The notes under the pieces are model-generated. The model was not told where the DNA came from and made no database searches. It worked only from the letters and a program-made list of their open reading frames with translations. The position numbers were made by a program, and so were the translations under genes. From contig NZ_JAABRQ010000002.1 of assembly GCF_011390835.1 (NCBI RefSeq), positions 124,001-188,000 on the forward strand: a DNA stretch of 64,000 nucleotides, written 5' to 3'. The stretch is from Hydrogenophaga sp. (GTDB lineage: Bacteria; Pseudomonadota; Gammaproteobacteria; Burkholderiales; Burkholderiaceae_C). Positions 49,476 through 59,056 of the stretch are shown piece by piece. Numbering within the stretch: position 1 is the stretch's first letter; each line of letters starts with the position of its first letter.

Positions 49476-50396
49476 TCAAGTCGGCAGAAAGCCCTCGACG
49501 GAGAAGTAGCGCTCGCCCGTGTCGTAATTGAAGCCCAGCACCACCGCGTTGGCAGGCAGATCAGGCAGCTTCTGGGCGATGGCAGCCAGCGTGGCACCGG
49601 AGGAAATGCCCACCAGCAGGCCTTCTTCGCGCGCGCAGCGGCGCGCCATCTCGCGCGCCGGTTCGGCATCGACCTGAATCACGCCGTCGAGCAAAGCCAT
49701 GTTGAGGTTGCCTGGAATGAAGCCGGCGCCAATGCCCTGAATCGGGTGCGGCGCCGGGGCTCCACCGGAGATCACGGGTGAGGCCGTCGGCTCGACCGCA
49801 AACACCTGCAGCTTGGGCCACTTGGCCTTCAACACCTCGGCACAACCGCTCAAGTGGCCACCCGTGCCCACGCCAGTGATCATCACGTCCACGCCGTCCG
49901 GGAAATCGGCCAGGATTTCCTTCGCCGTGGTGCGCACATGGACCGCCGTGTTGGCCGGGTTGTTGAACTGCTGCGGCATCCAGGCGCCCGGCGTACTGGC
50001 GACCAGCTCTTCGGCGCGCGCAATGGCTCCCTTCATGCCTTTTTCCTTGGGCGTGAGATCAAAGCTCGCGCCGTAGGCCAACATCAGCCGGCGACGTTCG
50101 ATGCTCATGCTGTCGGGCATCACCAGCACCAGCTTGTAGCCCTTGACTGCGGCCACCATGGCCAAACCAATTCCCGTGTTGCCCGAGGTGGGCTCCACGA
50201 TGGTGCCGCCAGGCTTGAGTGTGCCGCTAGCCTCGGCGTCCTCTACCATGGACAGCGCTATGCGGTCCTTGATCGAGCCTCCCGGGTTGCTCCGCTCGGA
50301 CTTGATCCAGACTTGCTGCGTGGCGCCCGCAAACAGTTTGCCGAGCCGGACATGTGGTGTCTGACCGATGGTTTCCAGGATGTTTTGTGCCTTCAT
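49476..50396 (-). CDS. cysK: Cysteine synthase A (O-acetylserine sulfhydrylase)
   Basis: 306 residues. The PLP lysine is K43 in [11 protein letters not shown] and the substrate loop is TSGNTGIG (70-77); the phosphate loop is [10 protein letters not shown]. It condenses O-acetylserine with sulfide to cysteine in the cytoplasm. Length and motifs fit CysK rather than CysM. It lies 51 bases downstream of msrB on the same strand; both handle sulfur amino acids, so co-transcription is plausible. Confidence 0.93.
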   Translation of the reverse strand: MKAQNILETIGQTPHVRLGKLFAGATQQVWIKSERSNPGGSIKDRIALSMVEDAEASGTLKPGGTIVEPTSGNTGIGLAMVAAVKGYKLVLVMPDSMSIERRRLMLAYGASFDLTPKEKGMKGAIARAEELVASTPGAWMPQQFNNPANTAVHVRTTAKEILADFPDGVDVMITGVGTGGHLSGCAEVLKAKWPKLQVFAVEPTASPVISGGAPAPHPIQGIGAGFIPGNLNMALLDGVIQVDAEPAREMARRCAREEGLLVGISSGATLAAIAQKLPDLPANAVVLGFNYDTGERYFSVEGFLPT

Positions 50397-50447
50397 GAGG
50401 ATGCTCCAGGTGGGTTGGGTGACCTCGGCTTTGCGCAGGCAGGGTGC

Positions 50448-50870
50448 TCAGGGCTTGTCTGCGCGTTTGAGGTCCAGCGCAGCCGAGTTCATGCAGTAGC
50501 GCAGGCCGGTTTCGGTAGGGCCGTCTTCAAACACATGGCCCAGGTGGGCACCACACTGGCTGCACACCGTCTCCACCCGAACCATGCCGTGGCTGGTGTC
50601 GCGGATTTCGGTGATGGCGCCAGTGATGGCCTTGGAGAAGCTGGGCCAGCCGCAATGGGCGTTGAATTTGGTGTCGGCATTGAACAAATGGTTGCCACAA
50701 GAAATGCAGTGGTAGCTGCCGTCGGCCCAGATTTTTTCGTACTTGCCGGTGAACGGGCGCTCGGTGTAGGCAAGCCGGGTCACCTCGTAGGCCAGTGGCT
50801 CGGCCTTCCTGGCGGCCAGCTCAGCCCGCCATTCGGCTTCGGTTTTCTGGATGGGAAACGAACTGCTCAT
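50448..50870 (-). CDS. msrB: Peptide-methionine (R)-S-oxide reductase
   Basis: 140 residues. The zinc sites CISCG and [11 protein letters not shown], the fold blocks [14 protein letters not shown] and [22 protein letters not shown] with the catalytic Cys are all present. It reduces methionine-R-sulfoxide in proteins. The start at 50870 ([14 protein letters not shown]) is fixed by GGAGAA upstream; a longer frame to 50930 is rejected. The gene is 112 bases after the AraC-type regulator, with a hairpin between, and before cysK. Confidence 0.93.
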   Translation of the reverse strand: MSSSFPIQKTEAEWRAELAARKAEPLAYEVTRLAYTERPFTGKYEKIWADGSYHCISCGNHLFNADTKFNAHCGWPSFSKAITGAITEIRDTSHGMVRVETVCSQCGAHLGHVFEDGPTETGLRYCMNSAALDLKRADKP

Positions 50871-50964
50871 GGTCTTTTCTCCGAGTCTGCTTCTGCGGGG
50901 TGAACCTGCATTCTGGCAGTGGCTGGACAAGTCCGTTGGCCGTTCCCCCTGCTGGTGCGCCGGT

Positions 50965-50985
50965 TGAAGGGTGATACACCCTTCA
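50965..50985 (-). terminator. Hairpin at the end of the AraC-type regulator gene
   Basis: TGAAGGGTG-TAT-CACCCTTCA on the minus strand is a perfect 9-base-pair stem with a 3-base loop that starts at the regulator stop codon. There is no T run after it, so it is a weak terminator or an mRNA 3' stabiliser. Confidence 0.4.
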
Positions 50986-52071
50986 GGAAAGATCCTTGCC
51001 CCATTCCCGGCGCGAGGTGCGCAGCCGGAATCGTTCGCGGTAGGCAGCAGGTGTCAGGCCAGTGGCCCGCCGGAACACCTCGCGCAGCATCACCGGGTCG
51101 CGCCAGCCGCAACGCTCGGCAATCGCCTCGGTGCTGAGGTAGGTGGTCTCCAGCAGCATACGGGCTCGGGTCACGCGCAATTCGTGCAGCATCTGCAAAG
51201 GGGTCTGTCCAAACGTCAGTCCAAAGTGCCGCAAAAGCGATCGTTCGCTGGTGGCGGCGGCTCGTGCCGTGTCTGACAGGCTGTAGGGTTCATGCAGATG
51301 ATCCTCCAGCCAGCGCCGGGCCCGTTCGAGCGAGCCCAGTCCCACTCTGGAACGAGCGTCTTGCGCCACCGCACGGACCAGACCCTGCCGCTGTGGCGAG
51401 TGCAGCAGCACAGCGCGAGCCGATTCGGCGAGTGCCTTCAGGCCCCCGGTCTGCAGCAACATCAGTGAGACGTCGGTCGCCAGCAACGGCGAATCCACGG
51501 TCCAGACACGCTGATGCTGGGCGTGCGACGCGCCGGTGACGATCTGCAGGCTGGGCGCATGGCGCAGAACAGCCGGCACAAAGGGCCAGGGAATGACCGC
51601 TGGCGAGTCGTCCAGCAGGCCCGCTTCTGCCAGCAGAGCCACACCCGTGAAGAGGCCGATCACATGTCCACCGGCGGCGTGCACGGTGCGCAACCGGTCA
51701 CAGGCCGCACGGTCCCTGGCGACCAGTCGGTTCAGATGGGGTCCGTTGCGCGCCTGCCATCCTGGCACCACGAGCACATCTGGCAGCCGGGGCGGGGGCA
51801 GGCGGGCACGGCCGACCTGCTCCTTGGACGACGCTTCACGGGTTTGAATGGCCGCCAGACCGCGCGTGATGCGGCCAGTCGGCGTTCTGTGTTGCAGTGC
51901 CACCCGGTCGTGGCGAAGCCCTCTGAGTCTGGCGATGGTGTTGACCATGCGAAGCAGATCAGCCAGAGCGCCAAGGGGGCCTTCCAGACCCTCGTCGCAC
52001 CGCAGGATTTCCCACAGCCGCAAAGGCTGTCGCAGCGTGGCTCGGGATGAACTGGCAGGCATGACGGACAT
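50983..52071 (-). CDS. AraC family transcriptional regulator with DJ-1/PfpI-like domain
   Basis: 362 residues. The N-terminal domain (about 30-190) resembles the glutamine-amidotransferase-like sensor of GlxA/FtrA-type regulators ([35 protein letters not shown]); the C-terminal 100 residues are an AraC helix-turn-helix pair ([41 protein letters not shown]). The start at 52071 has CCGGAAAAA upstream. It is divergent from the Bug-MlrC pair with 136 bases between starts and is the obvious candidate to control it. Confidence 0.88.
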   Translation of the reverse strand: MSVMPASSSRATLRQPLRLWEILRCDEGLEGPLGALADLLRMVNTIARLRGLRHDRVALQHRTPTGRITRGLAAIQTREASSKEQVGRARLPPPRLPDVLVVPGWQARNGPHLNRLVARDRAACDRLRTVHAAGGHVIGLFTGVALLAEAGLLDDSPAVIPWPFVPAVLRHAPSLQIVTGASHAQHQRVWTVDSPLLATDVSLMLLQTGGLKALAESARAVLLHSPQRQGLVRAVAQDARSRVGLGSLERARRWLEDHLHEPYSLSDTARAAATSERSLLRHFGLTFGQTPLQMLHELRVTRARMLLETTYLSTEAIAERCGWRDPVMLREVFRRATGLTPAAYRERFRLRTSRREWGKDLS

Positions 52072-52207
52072 TTTTTCCGGACAGAAACAGTGCAGATGGT
52101 GCCACATCGGGCTGGCGGGATAGCCATCAAGCTTGGCGGAATATCACCTAGGACGAAAGCTCTGCGGTTTCTACACTGCGATCTCCTATTTGTTGCAGGA
52201 GACCCAG

Positions 52208-53206
52208 ATGCCTTTCGCTCGATTCACCTCAACCCGACGCAGCCTGATGCTGGCCATGTGCGCGGGTGGCCTGTCGCAGGCGTTGACCACAGCGGCATTT
52301 GCGCAGAGCGTTTTTCCATCGACCACGGTGTCGATGATCGTCCCCTACACGGCTGGCGGCGCCAGCGACATCGGCGCTCGCATGATCACGCAGGAGATGG
52401 GTCGGTTGCTAGGTCAGCCCGTAATCGTCGACAACGCCGCAGGCGCAGGCGGTGCGCTCGGCGTGCAGAAGCTGACTCGGGCCACGCCCGACGGCCACAC
52501 GGTGCTGTACGGATCGCTGAGCGAGGCGCTGCTGGTGCCGCTCATCAACCCACGCGCTTCGTACCGGGTTGAAGACCTGCTGCCGGTGGCTTTTGTGGGA
52601 GGAACGCCAGCGGTGTTTGTGACCCGACCCGATTTTCCGGCGAAATCGCTGGACGAGTTCATCGCCATGGCCAAGCGCAACCCGGGCAAGCTCAGCTACG
52701 GGTCACCGGGCATAGGCACTTTCCAGCATGTGATTGGTGAGGCATTCAAGGCCAAGGTCGGCGTGTTCATGCTGCACATTCCCTATCGCGGCGGCGCCCA
52801 GATCCTCAACGACGTGATGAGCGGGCAGATTGATGTCGGCATCACCAGTGCCGCCAACGCGGCGGGGTTTGTGCGCAGCGGCCGGCTGAAGGCGATTGGC
52901 GTGACCGCAGCACAGCGCCTGGCGGCCATTCCGGATGCGCAGTCCTTCGGGGACATTCCCGCGCTCAAGGGGCTGGAGCTTTCGACCTGGGGCGTCGTCT
53001 ATGCGCCGGCCACCACGCCAGCCGCCGCGGTCAGCCGTCTCAATGCCGAGATCAACCAGGCCCTGATGCTTCCCGCCACGGTGGAGCAGCGGGCCCGTCT
53101 GGGGGTCGAACTGAAAGCGACGATGTCGCCTGAGGAGACGAAGGCATTTGTCGCCGCCGAGCTGGCGAAGTACCGGCCGCTGGTGCAAGGCATCAAGCTG
53201 GACTGA
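52208..53206 (+). CDS. Bug family substrate-binding protein
   Basis: 332 residues. The signal peptide has a twin-arginine-like start (FTSTRRSLMLAMCAGGLS... ending AFAQS). The Bug core is VSMIVPYTAGGASDIGARM, ITQEMGRLLGQPVIVDNAAG and HIPYRGGAQILNDVMSG. The start at 52208 is fixed by AGGAGA. It is 14 bases before an M81 peptidase gene and divergent from an AraC-type regulator, so it probably captures the substrate of that enzyme. Compared with the Bug protein at 1.1-2.1 kb, only the family core is shared. Confidence 0.9.
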   Translation: MPFARFTSTRRSLMLAMCAGGLSQALTTAAFAQSVFPSTTVSMIVPYTAGGASDIGARMITQEMGRLLGQPVIVDNAAGAGGALGVQKLTRATPDGHTVLYGSLSEALLVPLINPRASYRVEDLLPVAFVGGTPAVFVTRPDFPAKSLDEFIAMAKRNPGKLSYGSPGIGTFQHVIGEAFKAKVGVFMLHIPYRGGAQILNDVMSGQIDVGITSAANAAGFVRSGRLKAIGVTAAQRLAAIPDAQSFGDIPALKGLELSTWGVVYAPATTPAAAVSRLNAEINQALMLPATVEQRARLGVELKATMSPEETKAFVAAELAKYRPLVQGIKLD

Positions 53207-53220
53207 TGGGCTGAAGGCAC

Positions 53221-54777
53221 ATGCCCCAACTACCGCGCATCGGCCTGGCGGGCTTCTTTCTGGAGGCCAATCGGCTGGCACCGGTAACCACCGGAGCGCA
53301 CTTCGAGCAGTCCTGTGACAAGGCGGGGGCCGAGTTGCTGGCCGAATTGCGCGCTCCAGCGCCCCGGCTCCTGCCGGACAGCCAAGGGTTTGTGGCCACC
53401 ATGGGCGCCAGCGGCGATTGGGAGCCGGTGGCATTGCGCATGGCGCTGGCCTACCCTGGTGGCCCAGTGGATCACGTCTGGTGGACCCGCTTTCTGGCTG
53501 ATATCGAGCATCGCCTGGCCGAGGCGGGGCCACTCGATGGTGTCTTCATCAGCTCGCACGGCGCGGCCTTGACCACTGAGGAAGACGATCCAGACGGTGT
53601 GCTCTTCGAGCGCATCCGTGCCCTGGTGGGCCCCAACGTCCCGGTGGTGGCGGTGTTTGACCTGCACACCAACGTCTCGCGCCGCATGACCGATGCGCTG
53701 TCCGCCTTCGTCGCCTACCGGACCAATCCCCACGTGGATTTGCGGGAGCGGGGAGCCGAAGCGGCGGTGCTCATGCGGCGCATGCTGGTCGAGGGGCCCG
53801 GTGTCGTGGTGCTGGAGAAGCTGCCGTTTCTGCCAGCCAGCACAGACCAGCTGATTGCGCCGGGCTCGCCTTATGCCAGCCTTCTGGAGGAGGCTGCGGC
53901 TTGGGCGGACGCGCGGGTTCTGAACATTTCCCTTTGCGGTGGATTCCCGCTGGCCGATTGCGCCAAGTGTGGCTTCAGCGTGGTGGTGACCGCGTCCCGA
54001 GGTGCGCGCGACGCGGCGCAGGCGGCTGCCACGGGAATGGCGCGGCGGGTGTGGGACACCCGAAATGCATTTCTCACAGCACTCACGCCTATGGACACCG
54101 CGGTGGCGATGACGGTGGGCGCAGGCGCCGATCCGGCTGACCTGCTGTCGCGACCGCCCAGGCTGATCCTGGCCGACGTGGGCGACAACCCTGGTGGAGG
54201 CGGGGGCGGCAACACGACCGCCCTGCTCGGTGCCTTGCTCAAGGCGGGCGCGGACAAGGTCCTGGTTGGTGTCTTCACCGATCCGAGGCTGGCCGCCGAG
54301 GCGCATAAAGAAGGGGTGGGGGCCCGGTTTATGGCCCATTTCAATGCGGGGGGGCCGCCGGAGGCCTTTGCCGACCCGCTAGACCATGAGGCGCGCGTGC
54401 TGGCCCTGTCCGATGGCACCTTTGTCGGGCGAAAAGGTCTGGTTCAGGGCAGCACCCAATCCATGGGACCCAGCGCGTTGCTGTCGCTGGGTGGGGTGCA
54501 GGTGATCGTGATCAGTCAGCGTCAGCAGTTGCTGGATCCGGCACAGCTGGACATCTTCGGCATCGACCTCGCGCAGTCGACAGATTCCATTCGTACCCTC
54601 GTGGTCAAAAGCCGCGGGCATTTCCGTGCCGCCTTCAGCGACTTTGCGCCAGCCCACCGGCTGATTGAAGTCGATGGACCCGGATTGACCACCCCGGTCC
54701 TCAGCCGGCTTTCGCTGCAACGCGTGCCCAGGCCCGCATTCCCTCTGGATGCGGACGCACGATGGCCCCACGGCTGA
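53221..54777 (+). CDS. M81 family metallopeptidase (MlrC-like)
   Basis: 518 residues. The N-terminal zinc-binding domain has the motif FDLHTNVSRRMTDAL and SSHGAALTTEEDDPDG, and the MlrC C-terminal domain starts near residue 300 with DVGDNPGGGGGGNTTALL. M81 members, first known from microcystin degradation, cleave small cyclic or amide compounds; the physiological target here is unknown. With the AraC-type regulator and Bug receptor it makes a compact uptake-and-hydrolysis unit. ATG 53221 follows the Bug stop by 14 bases. Confidence 0.88.
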   Translation: MPQLPRIGLAGFFLEANRLAPVTTGAHFEQSCDKAGAELLAELRAPAPRLLPDSQGFVATMGASGDWEPVALRMALAYPGGPVDHVWWTRFLADIEHRLAEAGPLDGVFISSHGAALTTEEDDPDGVLFERIRALVGPNVPVVAVFDLHTNVSRRMTDALSAFVAYRTNPHVDLRERGAEAAVLMRRMLVEGPGVVVLEKLPFLPASTDQLIAPGSPYASLLEEAAAWADARVLNISLCGGFPLADCAKCGFSVVVTASRGARDAAQAAATGMARRVWDTRNAFLTALTPMDTAVAMTVGAGADPADLLSRPPRLILADVGDNPGGGGGGNTTALLGALLKAGADKVLVGVFTDPRLAAEAHKEGVGARFMAHFNAGGPPEAFADPLDHEARVLALSDGTFVGRKGLVQGSTQSMGPSALLSLGGVQVIVISQRQQLLDPAQLDIFGIDLAQSTDSIRTLVVKSRGHFRAAFSDFAPAHRLIEVDGPGLTTPVLSRLSLQRVPRPAFPLDADARWPHG

Positions 54778-54940
54778 GGCTTCAAACCTGCCGCACCCTG
54801 GGCCATCCGACGGACACATCTCCTCGCTCACGCCGACGATGCGGCAGCGGGCTGGCGCCGAACGGGGCTCAAGGGGACGGCTGCGTTGGCTGACTCGTCC
54901 GCACAGAATCCGATTTGGTGCATCATCACCGGCTGACCGC

Positions 54941-54952
54941 GAATGGCCGTTC
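54941..54952. promoter_or_regulatory. Palindrome GAATG-GC-CGTTC upstream of acyl-CoA ligase
   Basis: This differs by one base from the perfect GAACG-AC-CGTTC at 62154-62165 before the bifunctional beta-oxidation gene. It ends 32 bases before the ligase ATG. A shared TetR-type fatty-acid repressor is the likely reader (inference). Confidence 0.4.
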
Positions 54953-54984
54953 GTTTTCACACAAACCAGAACAGGAGAACACCC

Positions 54985-56625
54985 ATGCTGGGACAAATGC
55001 AAAGTCAGCCGCTGCTGATTTCGTCGCTCATCGTTCACGCCGAGCGCCACCACGCCAGTGGTGAAATCGTCTCGCGTCGCGTCGAGGGCGACATCCACCG
55101 CACCAACTGGGGCCAGGTCGCCCAACGCTCGAGGCAGGTGGCCAACGCCATCAACGGCCTGGGGCTGACGGCCGGTGACCGCTTTGCCACTCTGGCCTGG
55201 AACGGCTATCGGCACCTGGAGCTGTACTTCGGCGTGAGCGGCTCCGAGCGCGTGCTGCACACGCTCAATCCGCGCCTTCACCCCGAACAACTGGCCTGGA
55301 TCATCAACCACGCAGAAGACAAGGTGGTGGCGTTTGACATGACGTTTCTGCCGCTGGTCAAAGCGGTGGCGGCCAAGTGCCCGACGGTCAAGCACTGGAT
55401 TGCTCTGTGTGACGCTGACGCGCTGCCTGCCGACAGCGGTCTGCCCAGCCTGCTGAGCTATGAGGCCTGGGTGAGCGAACAGCCCACCGAATACACCTGG
55501 CCAGAGTTCGACGAAAACTCGGCCTCCAGCATGTGCTACACCAGCGGCACCACGGGCAATCCCAAGGCCGCGCTGTATTCGCACCGTTCCACCATCCTGC
55601 ACGCGTTCAGTGCTGCGCTGCCCGATTCGCTGTGCCTGAGCGCGCGCGACAGCGTGCTGCCAGTGGTGCCGATGTTCCACGTCAACGCCTGGGGCCTGCC
55701 GTACTCGGCCGCGGCCACCGGTTGCAGCCTGGTGTTCCCCGGCCCGGCGATGGACGGCAAGTCGATCTACGAACTGCTGGAATCTGAAAAGGTGACCATG
55801 GCCGCCGGCGTGCCCACTGTATGGCAGATGCTGCTGGGTCACATGCAGGCCGAGGGCCTGAAGTTCAGCACGCTCAAGAGCACGGTGATTGGTGGCTCAG
55901 CCTGCCCGCCTGCCATGATCGAAGCCTTCAACAACGACTATGGGGTGGAGGTGCTGCACGCTTGGGGCATGACCGAGATGTCGCCGTTGGGCACGGTGTG
56001 CACGCTCAAGCGCGAGCAACTCGCGTTGTCTCCCGCCGAACAGATGAAGGTGCGGCTCAAGCAGGGGCGTGCGGTCTATGGCGTGGACATGAAGATCATC
56101 GACGCCGACGGCAACGAACTGCCATGGGACGGCAAGACCTACGGCGACCTGCTGGTGCGCGGGCCCTGGATCATCGCCAGCTATTTCAAAGGCGAGGGTG
56201 GCGACCCGTTGGTTTACGACAAGGCGGGGCACGGCTGGTTCCCCACCGGTGACGTGGCGGTGATCGATGCCGATGGCTTCATGCAGATCACCGACCGCAG
56301 CAAGGACGTGATCAAGTCCGGCGGCGAGTGGATCAGCTCGATCGACGTGGAGAACATCGCCATGGCCCACCCTGCCGTGGCCATGGCCGCGTGCGTGGGC
56401 ATGAAGCACCCGAAGTGGGACGAGCGCCCGATCGTGGTGGTGGTGAAGAAGCCGGGCAAGGAAGTCACTCGCGAAGAGCTGCTGGCTCACTACGAAGGCC
56501 GTATCGCCAAATGGCAGATTCCAGACGATGTTGTTTTCGTCGATGCCATCCCTCTGGGCGCGACCGGCAAGATGCAGAAAATGATCTTGCGCCAGCAGCT
56601 CAAGGATTACGTGCTGCCTGGCTGA
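54985..56625 (+). CDS. Fatty-acid/medium-chain acyl-CoA ligase (AMP-forming)
   Basis: 546 residues of the acyl-adenylate family. The phosphate loop is [16 protein letters not shown], the central motif [13 protein letters not shown], the hinge [21 protein letters not shown] and the C-terminal catalytic lysine lies in LGATGKMQK. The sequence is closest in style to AlkK/DmdB-type medium-chain or branched-acid ligases. ATG 54985 has AGGAGA upstream; a longer frame from 54943 overlaps the operator. It activates acids for the nearby beta-oxidation enzyme; livKHMGF follows. Confidence 0.88.
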   Translation: MLGQMQSQPLLISSLIVHAERHHASGEIVSRRVEGDIHRTNWGQVAQRSRQVANAINGLGLTAGDRFATLAWNGYRHLELYFGVSGSERVLHTLNPRLHPEQLAWIINHAEDKVVAFDMTFLPLVKAVAAKCPTVKHWIALCDADALPADSGLPSLLSYEAWVSEQPTEYTWPEFDENSASSMCYTSGTTGNPKAALYSHRSTILHAFSAALPDSLCLSARDSVLPVVPMFHVNAWGLPYSAAATGCSLVFPGPAMDGKSIYELLESEKVTMAAGVPTVWQMLLGHMQAEGLKFSTLKSTVIGGSACPPAMIEAFNNDYGVEVLHAWGMTEMSPLGTVCTLKREQLALSPAEQMKVRLKQGRAVYGVDMKIIDADGNELPWDGKTYGDLLVRGPWIIASYFKGEGGDPLVYDKAGHGWFPTGDVAVIDADGFMQITDRSKDVIKSGGEWISSIDVENIAMAHPAVAMAACVGMKHPKWDERPIVVVVKKPGKEVTREELLAHYEGRIAKWQIPDDVVFVDAIPLGATGKMQKMILRQQLKDYVLPG

Positions 56626-56671
56626 CTCGCAGAGTCTCTTTCGCGATAGGCCCTAGGGGCTATCCCTGAGT

Positions 56672-56692
56672 GCCCGGGCCGGCCGGGCTTGT
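56672..56692 (+). terminator. Weak terminator after acyl-CoA ligase
   Basis: GCCCGG-GCCGG-CCGGGC (56672-56688) forms a 6-base-pair stem followed by TTGT. A second imperfect inverted repeat (GATAG...CTATC) lies just before. The short T run makes it weak. Confidence 0.3.
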
Positions 56693-56731
56693 AAGCTAGT
56701 CGTCAACTTCAACCCACCGGAGACCTTCCCC

Positions 56732-57964
56732 ATGTCATTTGCCATCAAGAGCCTGACCGCTGCCTCCCTGATCGCCTGCGCCTTCGCGGCCCATGCCCAG
56801 AGCGGCGAGACTGTTCGCATCGCGTTCATTGACCCTCTGTCCGGCCCCTTCGCCAACGTGGGGCAGAACCAGCTCAAGAGCTGGCAGTTTGCGGCTTCGA
56901 CGAAAAGCGGCAAGGCCAATCCTGCAAACGTTAATTTCGAGGTGATCGGGTTCGACAACAAGGGCTCTCCACAGGAAAGCCTGAACGCACTGCGCGCAGC
57001 CATCGACCAGGGCTTTCGTTACGTCACACAGGGCAATGGATCGGGTGCCGCCGCCGCAATTTCGGATGCGGTGAGTAAGCACAACGCGCGCAACCCCGGT
57101 AAAGAGGTGGTTTTCTTGAACTATGCGGCGGTGGATCCTTCGCTCACCAACGAAAAGTGTGACTACTGGCATTTCCGCCTGGATGCGGACACCACCATGA
57201 AGATGGAGGCCCTGACCAGCTTCATGAAGGACCAGCCGAAAGTGAAGAAGGTGTTTCTGCTGAACCAGAATTATTCGCATGGTCAGCAGGTGGCGAAGTA
57301 CTTCAAGGAAGGCATTGCCCGCAAGCGGCCCGACGTGCAGATCGTAGGCGAGGACCTGCACCCGATTGGACAGGTGAAGGACTTCGCGCCCTACGTGGCC
57401 AAGATCAAGCAGTCCGGTGCCGACACCATCGTCACCGGCAACTGGGGCACCGACCTCACGCTGTTTGTGAAGGCCTTGAACGATGCCGGCCTGAAGATCC
57501 CGATGTACACCTACTACGCCCAGGTCACCGGCACACCGACCGCGCTGGCGGCCGGCGGCGATGGCGAGGTTTACGTGATCGCCTACGGACACGCCAACCA
57601 CACTGGCGAGGTCGGTAAGATGTCGGCCGACTTCAAGAAGCAGTTCAACGACGACTACTACACCTACGCTACCTACAACGGCGTGAACTTGCTGGGTGCG
57701 GCAATGGCCAAGGCAAAGTCCACCAACCCCGTGGCCGTGGCGGCCGCGCTTGAAGGCCTGTCCGTCAAGAGCTTTGCGGGTGAGGTGACCATGCGCAAGA
57801 CCGACCATCAGCTGCAGCAATCGATGTTCGTCACCAAGTGGCAGAAAGTATCCAAAGAGTTCCCGTACAGCGTGGAGAACACCGGCTACACCTTTGCACC
57901 GGTCAAGCAGATGGAGCCCTATGTGGCCAGCACGCCCACGAGCTGCAACATGAAGCGGCCCTGA
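56732..57964 (+). CDS. livK: Branched-chain amino acid-type ABC transporter substrate-binding protein
   Basis: 410 residues. Signal peptide MSFAIKSLTAASLIACAFAA..HAQ, then the periplasmic binding fold type I of the Leu/Ile/Val family with VRIAFIDPLSGPFANVGQNQ and FVTGNWGTDLTLFVK-like IVTGNWGTDLTLFVKALNDA. GGAGA before the ATG supports the start. It feeds livH, livM, livG and livF that follow. Position between two fatty-acid genes suggests the substrate may be a branched acid or amide rather than an amino acid. A strong hairpin follows the gene. Confidence 0.88.
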   Translation: MSFAIKSLTAASLIACAFAAHAQSGETVRIAFIDPLSGPFANVGQNQLKSWQFAASTKSGKANPANVNFEVIGFDNKGSPQESLNALRAAIDQGFRYVTQGNGSGAAAAISDAVSKHNARNPGKEVVFLNYAAVDPSLTNEKCDYWHFRLDADTTMKMEALTSFMKDQPKVKKVFLLNQNYSHGQQVAKYFKEGIARKRPDVQIVGEDLHPIGQVKDFAPYVAKIKQSGADTIVTGNWGTDLTLFVKALNDAGLKIPMYTYYAQVTGTPTALAAGGDGEVYVIAYGHANHTGEVGKMSADFKKQFNDDYYTYATYNGVNLLGAAMAKAKSTNPVAVAAALEGLSVKSFAGEVTMRKTDHQLQQSMFVTKWQKVSKEFPYSVENTGYTFAPVKQMEPYVASTPTSCNMKRP

Positions 57965-57975
57965 TCGACCGCGCA

Positions 57976-58007
57976 CCGCAAGTGACCACGCTCGTGGCCG
58001 CTTGCGG
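57976..58007 (+). other. Hairpin 3' of livK
   Basis: CCGCAAG (57976-57982) pairs with CTTGCGG (58001-58007), with an inner CCACG/CGTGG stem. It begins 12 bases after the livK stop and may protect the 3' end of a processed livK mRNA. Confidence 0.4.
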
Positions 58008-58019
58008 GCTTGATCTGCA

Positions 58020-58072
58020 GGCCTGCTCCTCCACCGTGCTGGCACGTGCGGTGCGGAGCGGGCCTTCTTTTT
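58020..58072 (+). terminator. Terminator or attenuator between livK and livH
   Basis: GGCCTGCTCC (58020-58029) pairs over 10 bases (one G-T) with GGAGCGGGCC (58055-58064); the loop holds a second stem CACCG/CGGTG, and TTCTTTTT follows. It should end most livK transcripts before the permease genes, giving more binding protein than membrane complex. Confidence 0.7.
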
Positions 58073-58104
58073 GATTCATCCCCCACTGTCAACCACTGCC
58101 GCAC

Positions 58105-59052
58105 ATGGAATTCTTCACCATATCGCTGCTCAACGGTGTGAGCTACGGACTGCTGCTGTTCATGCTCAGCTCTGGCCTCACGCTGATTTTCAGCATGATG
58201 GGCGTGCTCAATTTTGCCCACGCCAGTTTTTACATGCTCGGCGCCTACCTGGCGTACACGACAACCGCAGTGGTGGGCTACTGGCCTGCGCTGGTGATCG
58301 CGCCTTTGCTGGTCGGCTTGCTGGGCGCCCTGTTCGAGAAATACGCGCTGCGCCGGGTACACAAGTTTGGCCATGTGCCCGAGCTGCTGATCACCTTCGG
58401 TCTGAGCTATATCATCCTGGAGCTGGTGCAGCTGGTCTGGGGCACGAGCTCGGTGGATTACCGGGTGCCCGACGAGCTCAACGGCCCGCTATTCACCTTG
58501 TGGGGGACCCAGTTCCCGATCTACCGGGGTTTCATGATGGGCGTGTCATTGCTCATGCTGATCGCCATCTGGCAACTGCTCACGCGCACCCGCATCGGCC
58601 TAGTGATCCAGGCCGCGCTCACCCACCCCGAGACGGTGGAGACGCTGGGTCACAACGTGCCACGGGTGTTCATGCTCGTGTTTGGCGGAGGAGCCGCGCT
58701 GGCGGGGCTAGCGGGGGTGATCGGTGGCAACGCGTTTGTAACCGAGCCTGGCATGGCAGCCACGGTGGGCTCCATCATCTTTGTCGTGGTGGTCGTGGGT
58801 GGCATGGGGTCGCTGGCCGGTGCATTCCTCGCCTCGTTGTTGATCGGCGTGATCCAGACCTTTGCTGTTGCGATCGACGTCTCGCTCATGAGCTTTTTGG
58901 CGTTTTTCAACGTTATGGTGACGGACCAGACATTTGGCTATGCGCTTTGGAAACTCAAGGTGAGTCAGGTCGCCCCCATCCTGCCCTATCTGTTTCTAGT
59001 GCTGATCCTCATCTTCCGGCCCCGCGGGCTGCTCGGCACACGCGAAGGCTGA
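58105..59052 (+). CDS. livH: Branched-chain amino acid-type ABC transporter permease LivH
   Basis: 315 residues with eight hydrophobic spans. GVSYGLLLFMLSSGLTLIFSMMG and GVLNFAHASFYMLGAYLAY and the EAA-like loop TRIGLVIQAALTHPETVETLG are typical of LivH. It forms half of the membrane channel for the substrate delivered by LivK. The start lies 33 bases after the terminator; a promoter or read-through is needed. livM follows after 4 bases. Confidence 0.92.
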   Translation: MEFFTISLLNGVSYGLLLFMLSSGLTLIFSMMGVLNFAHASFYMLGAYLAYTTTAVVGYWPALVIAPLLVGLLGALFEKYALRRVHKFGHVPELLITFGLSYIILELVQLVWGTSSVDYRVPDELNGPLFTLWGTQFPIYRGFMMGVSLLMLIAIWQLLTRTRIGLVIQAALTHPETVETLGHNVPRVFMLVFGGGAALAGLAGVIGGNAFVTEPGMAATVGSIIFVVVVVGGMGSLAGAFLASLLIGVIQTFAVAIDVSLMSFLAFFNVMVTDQTFGYALWKLKVSQVAPILPYLFLVLILIFRPRGLLGTREG

Positions 59053-59056
59053 TTCC

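Noticed and set aside
56647-56665. Imperfect inverted repeat GATAG...CTATC after the acyl-CoA ligase
   Set aside because: A G-G mismatch interrupts the stem and no T run follows; not convincing as a terminator by itself.
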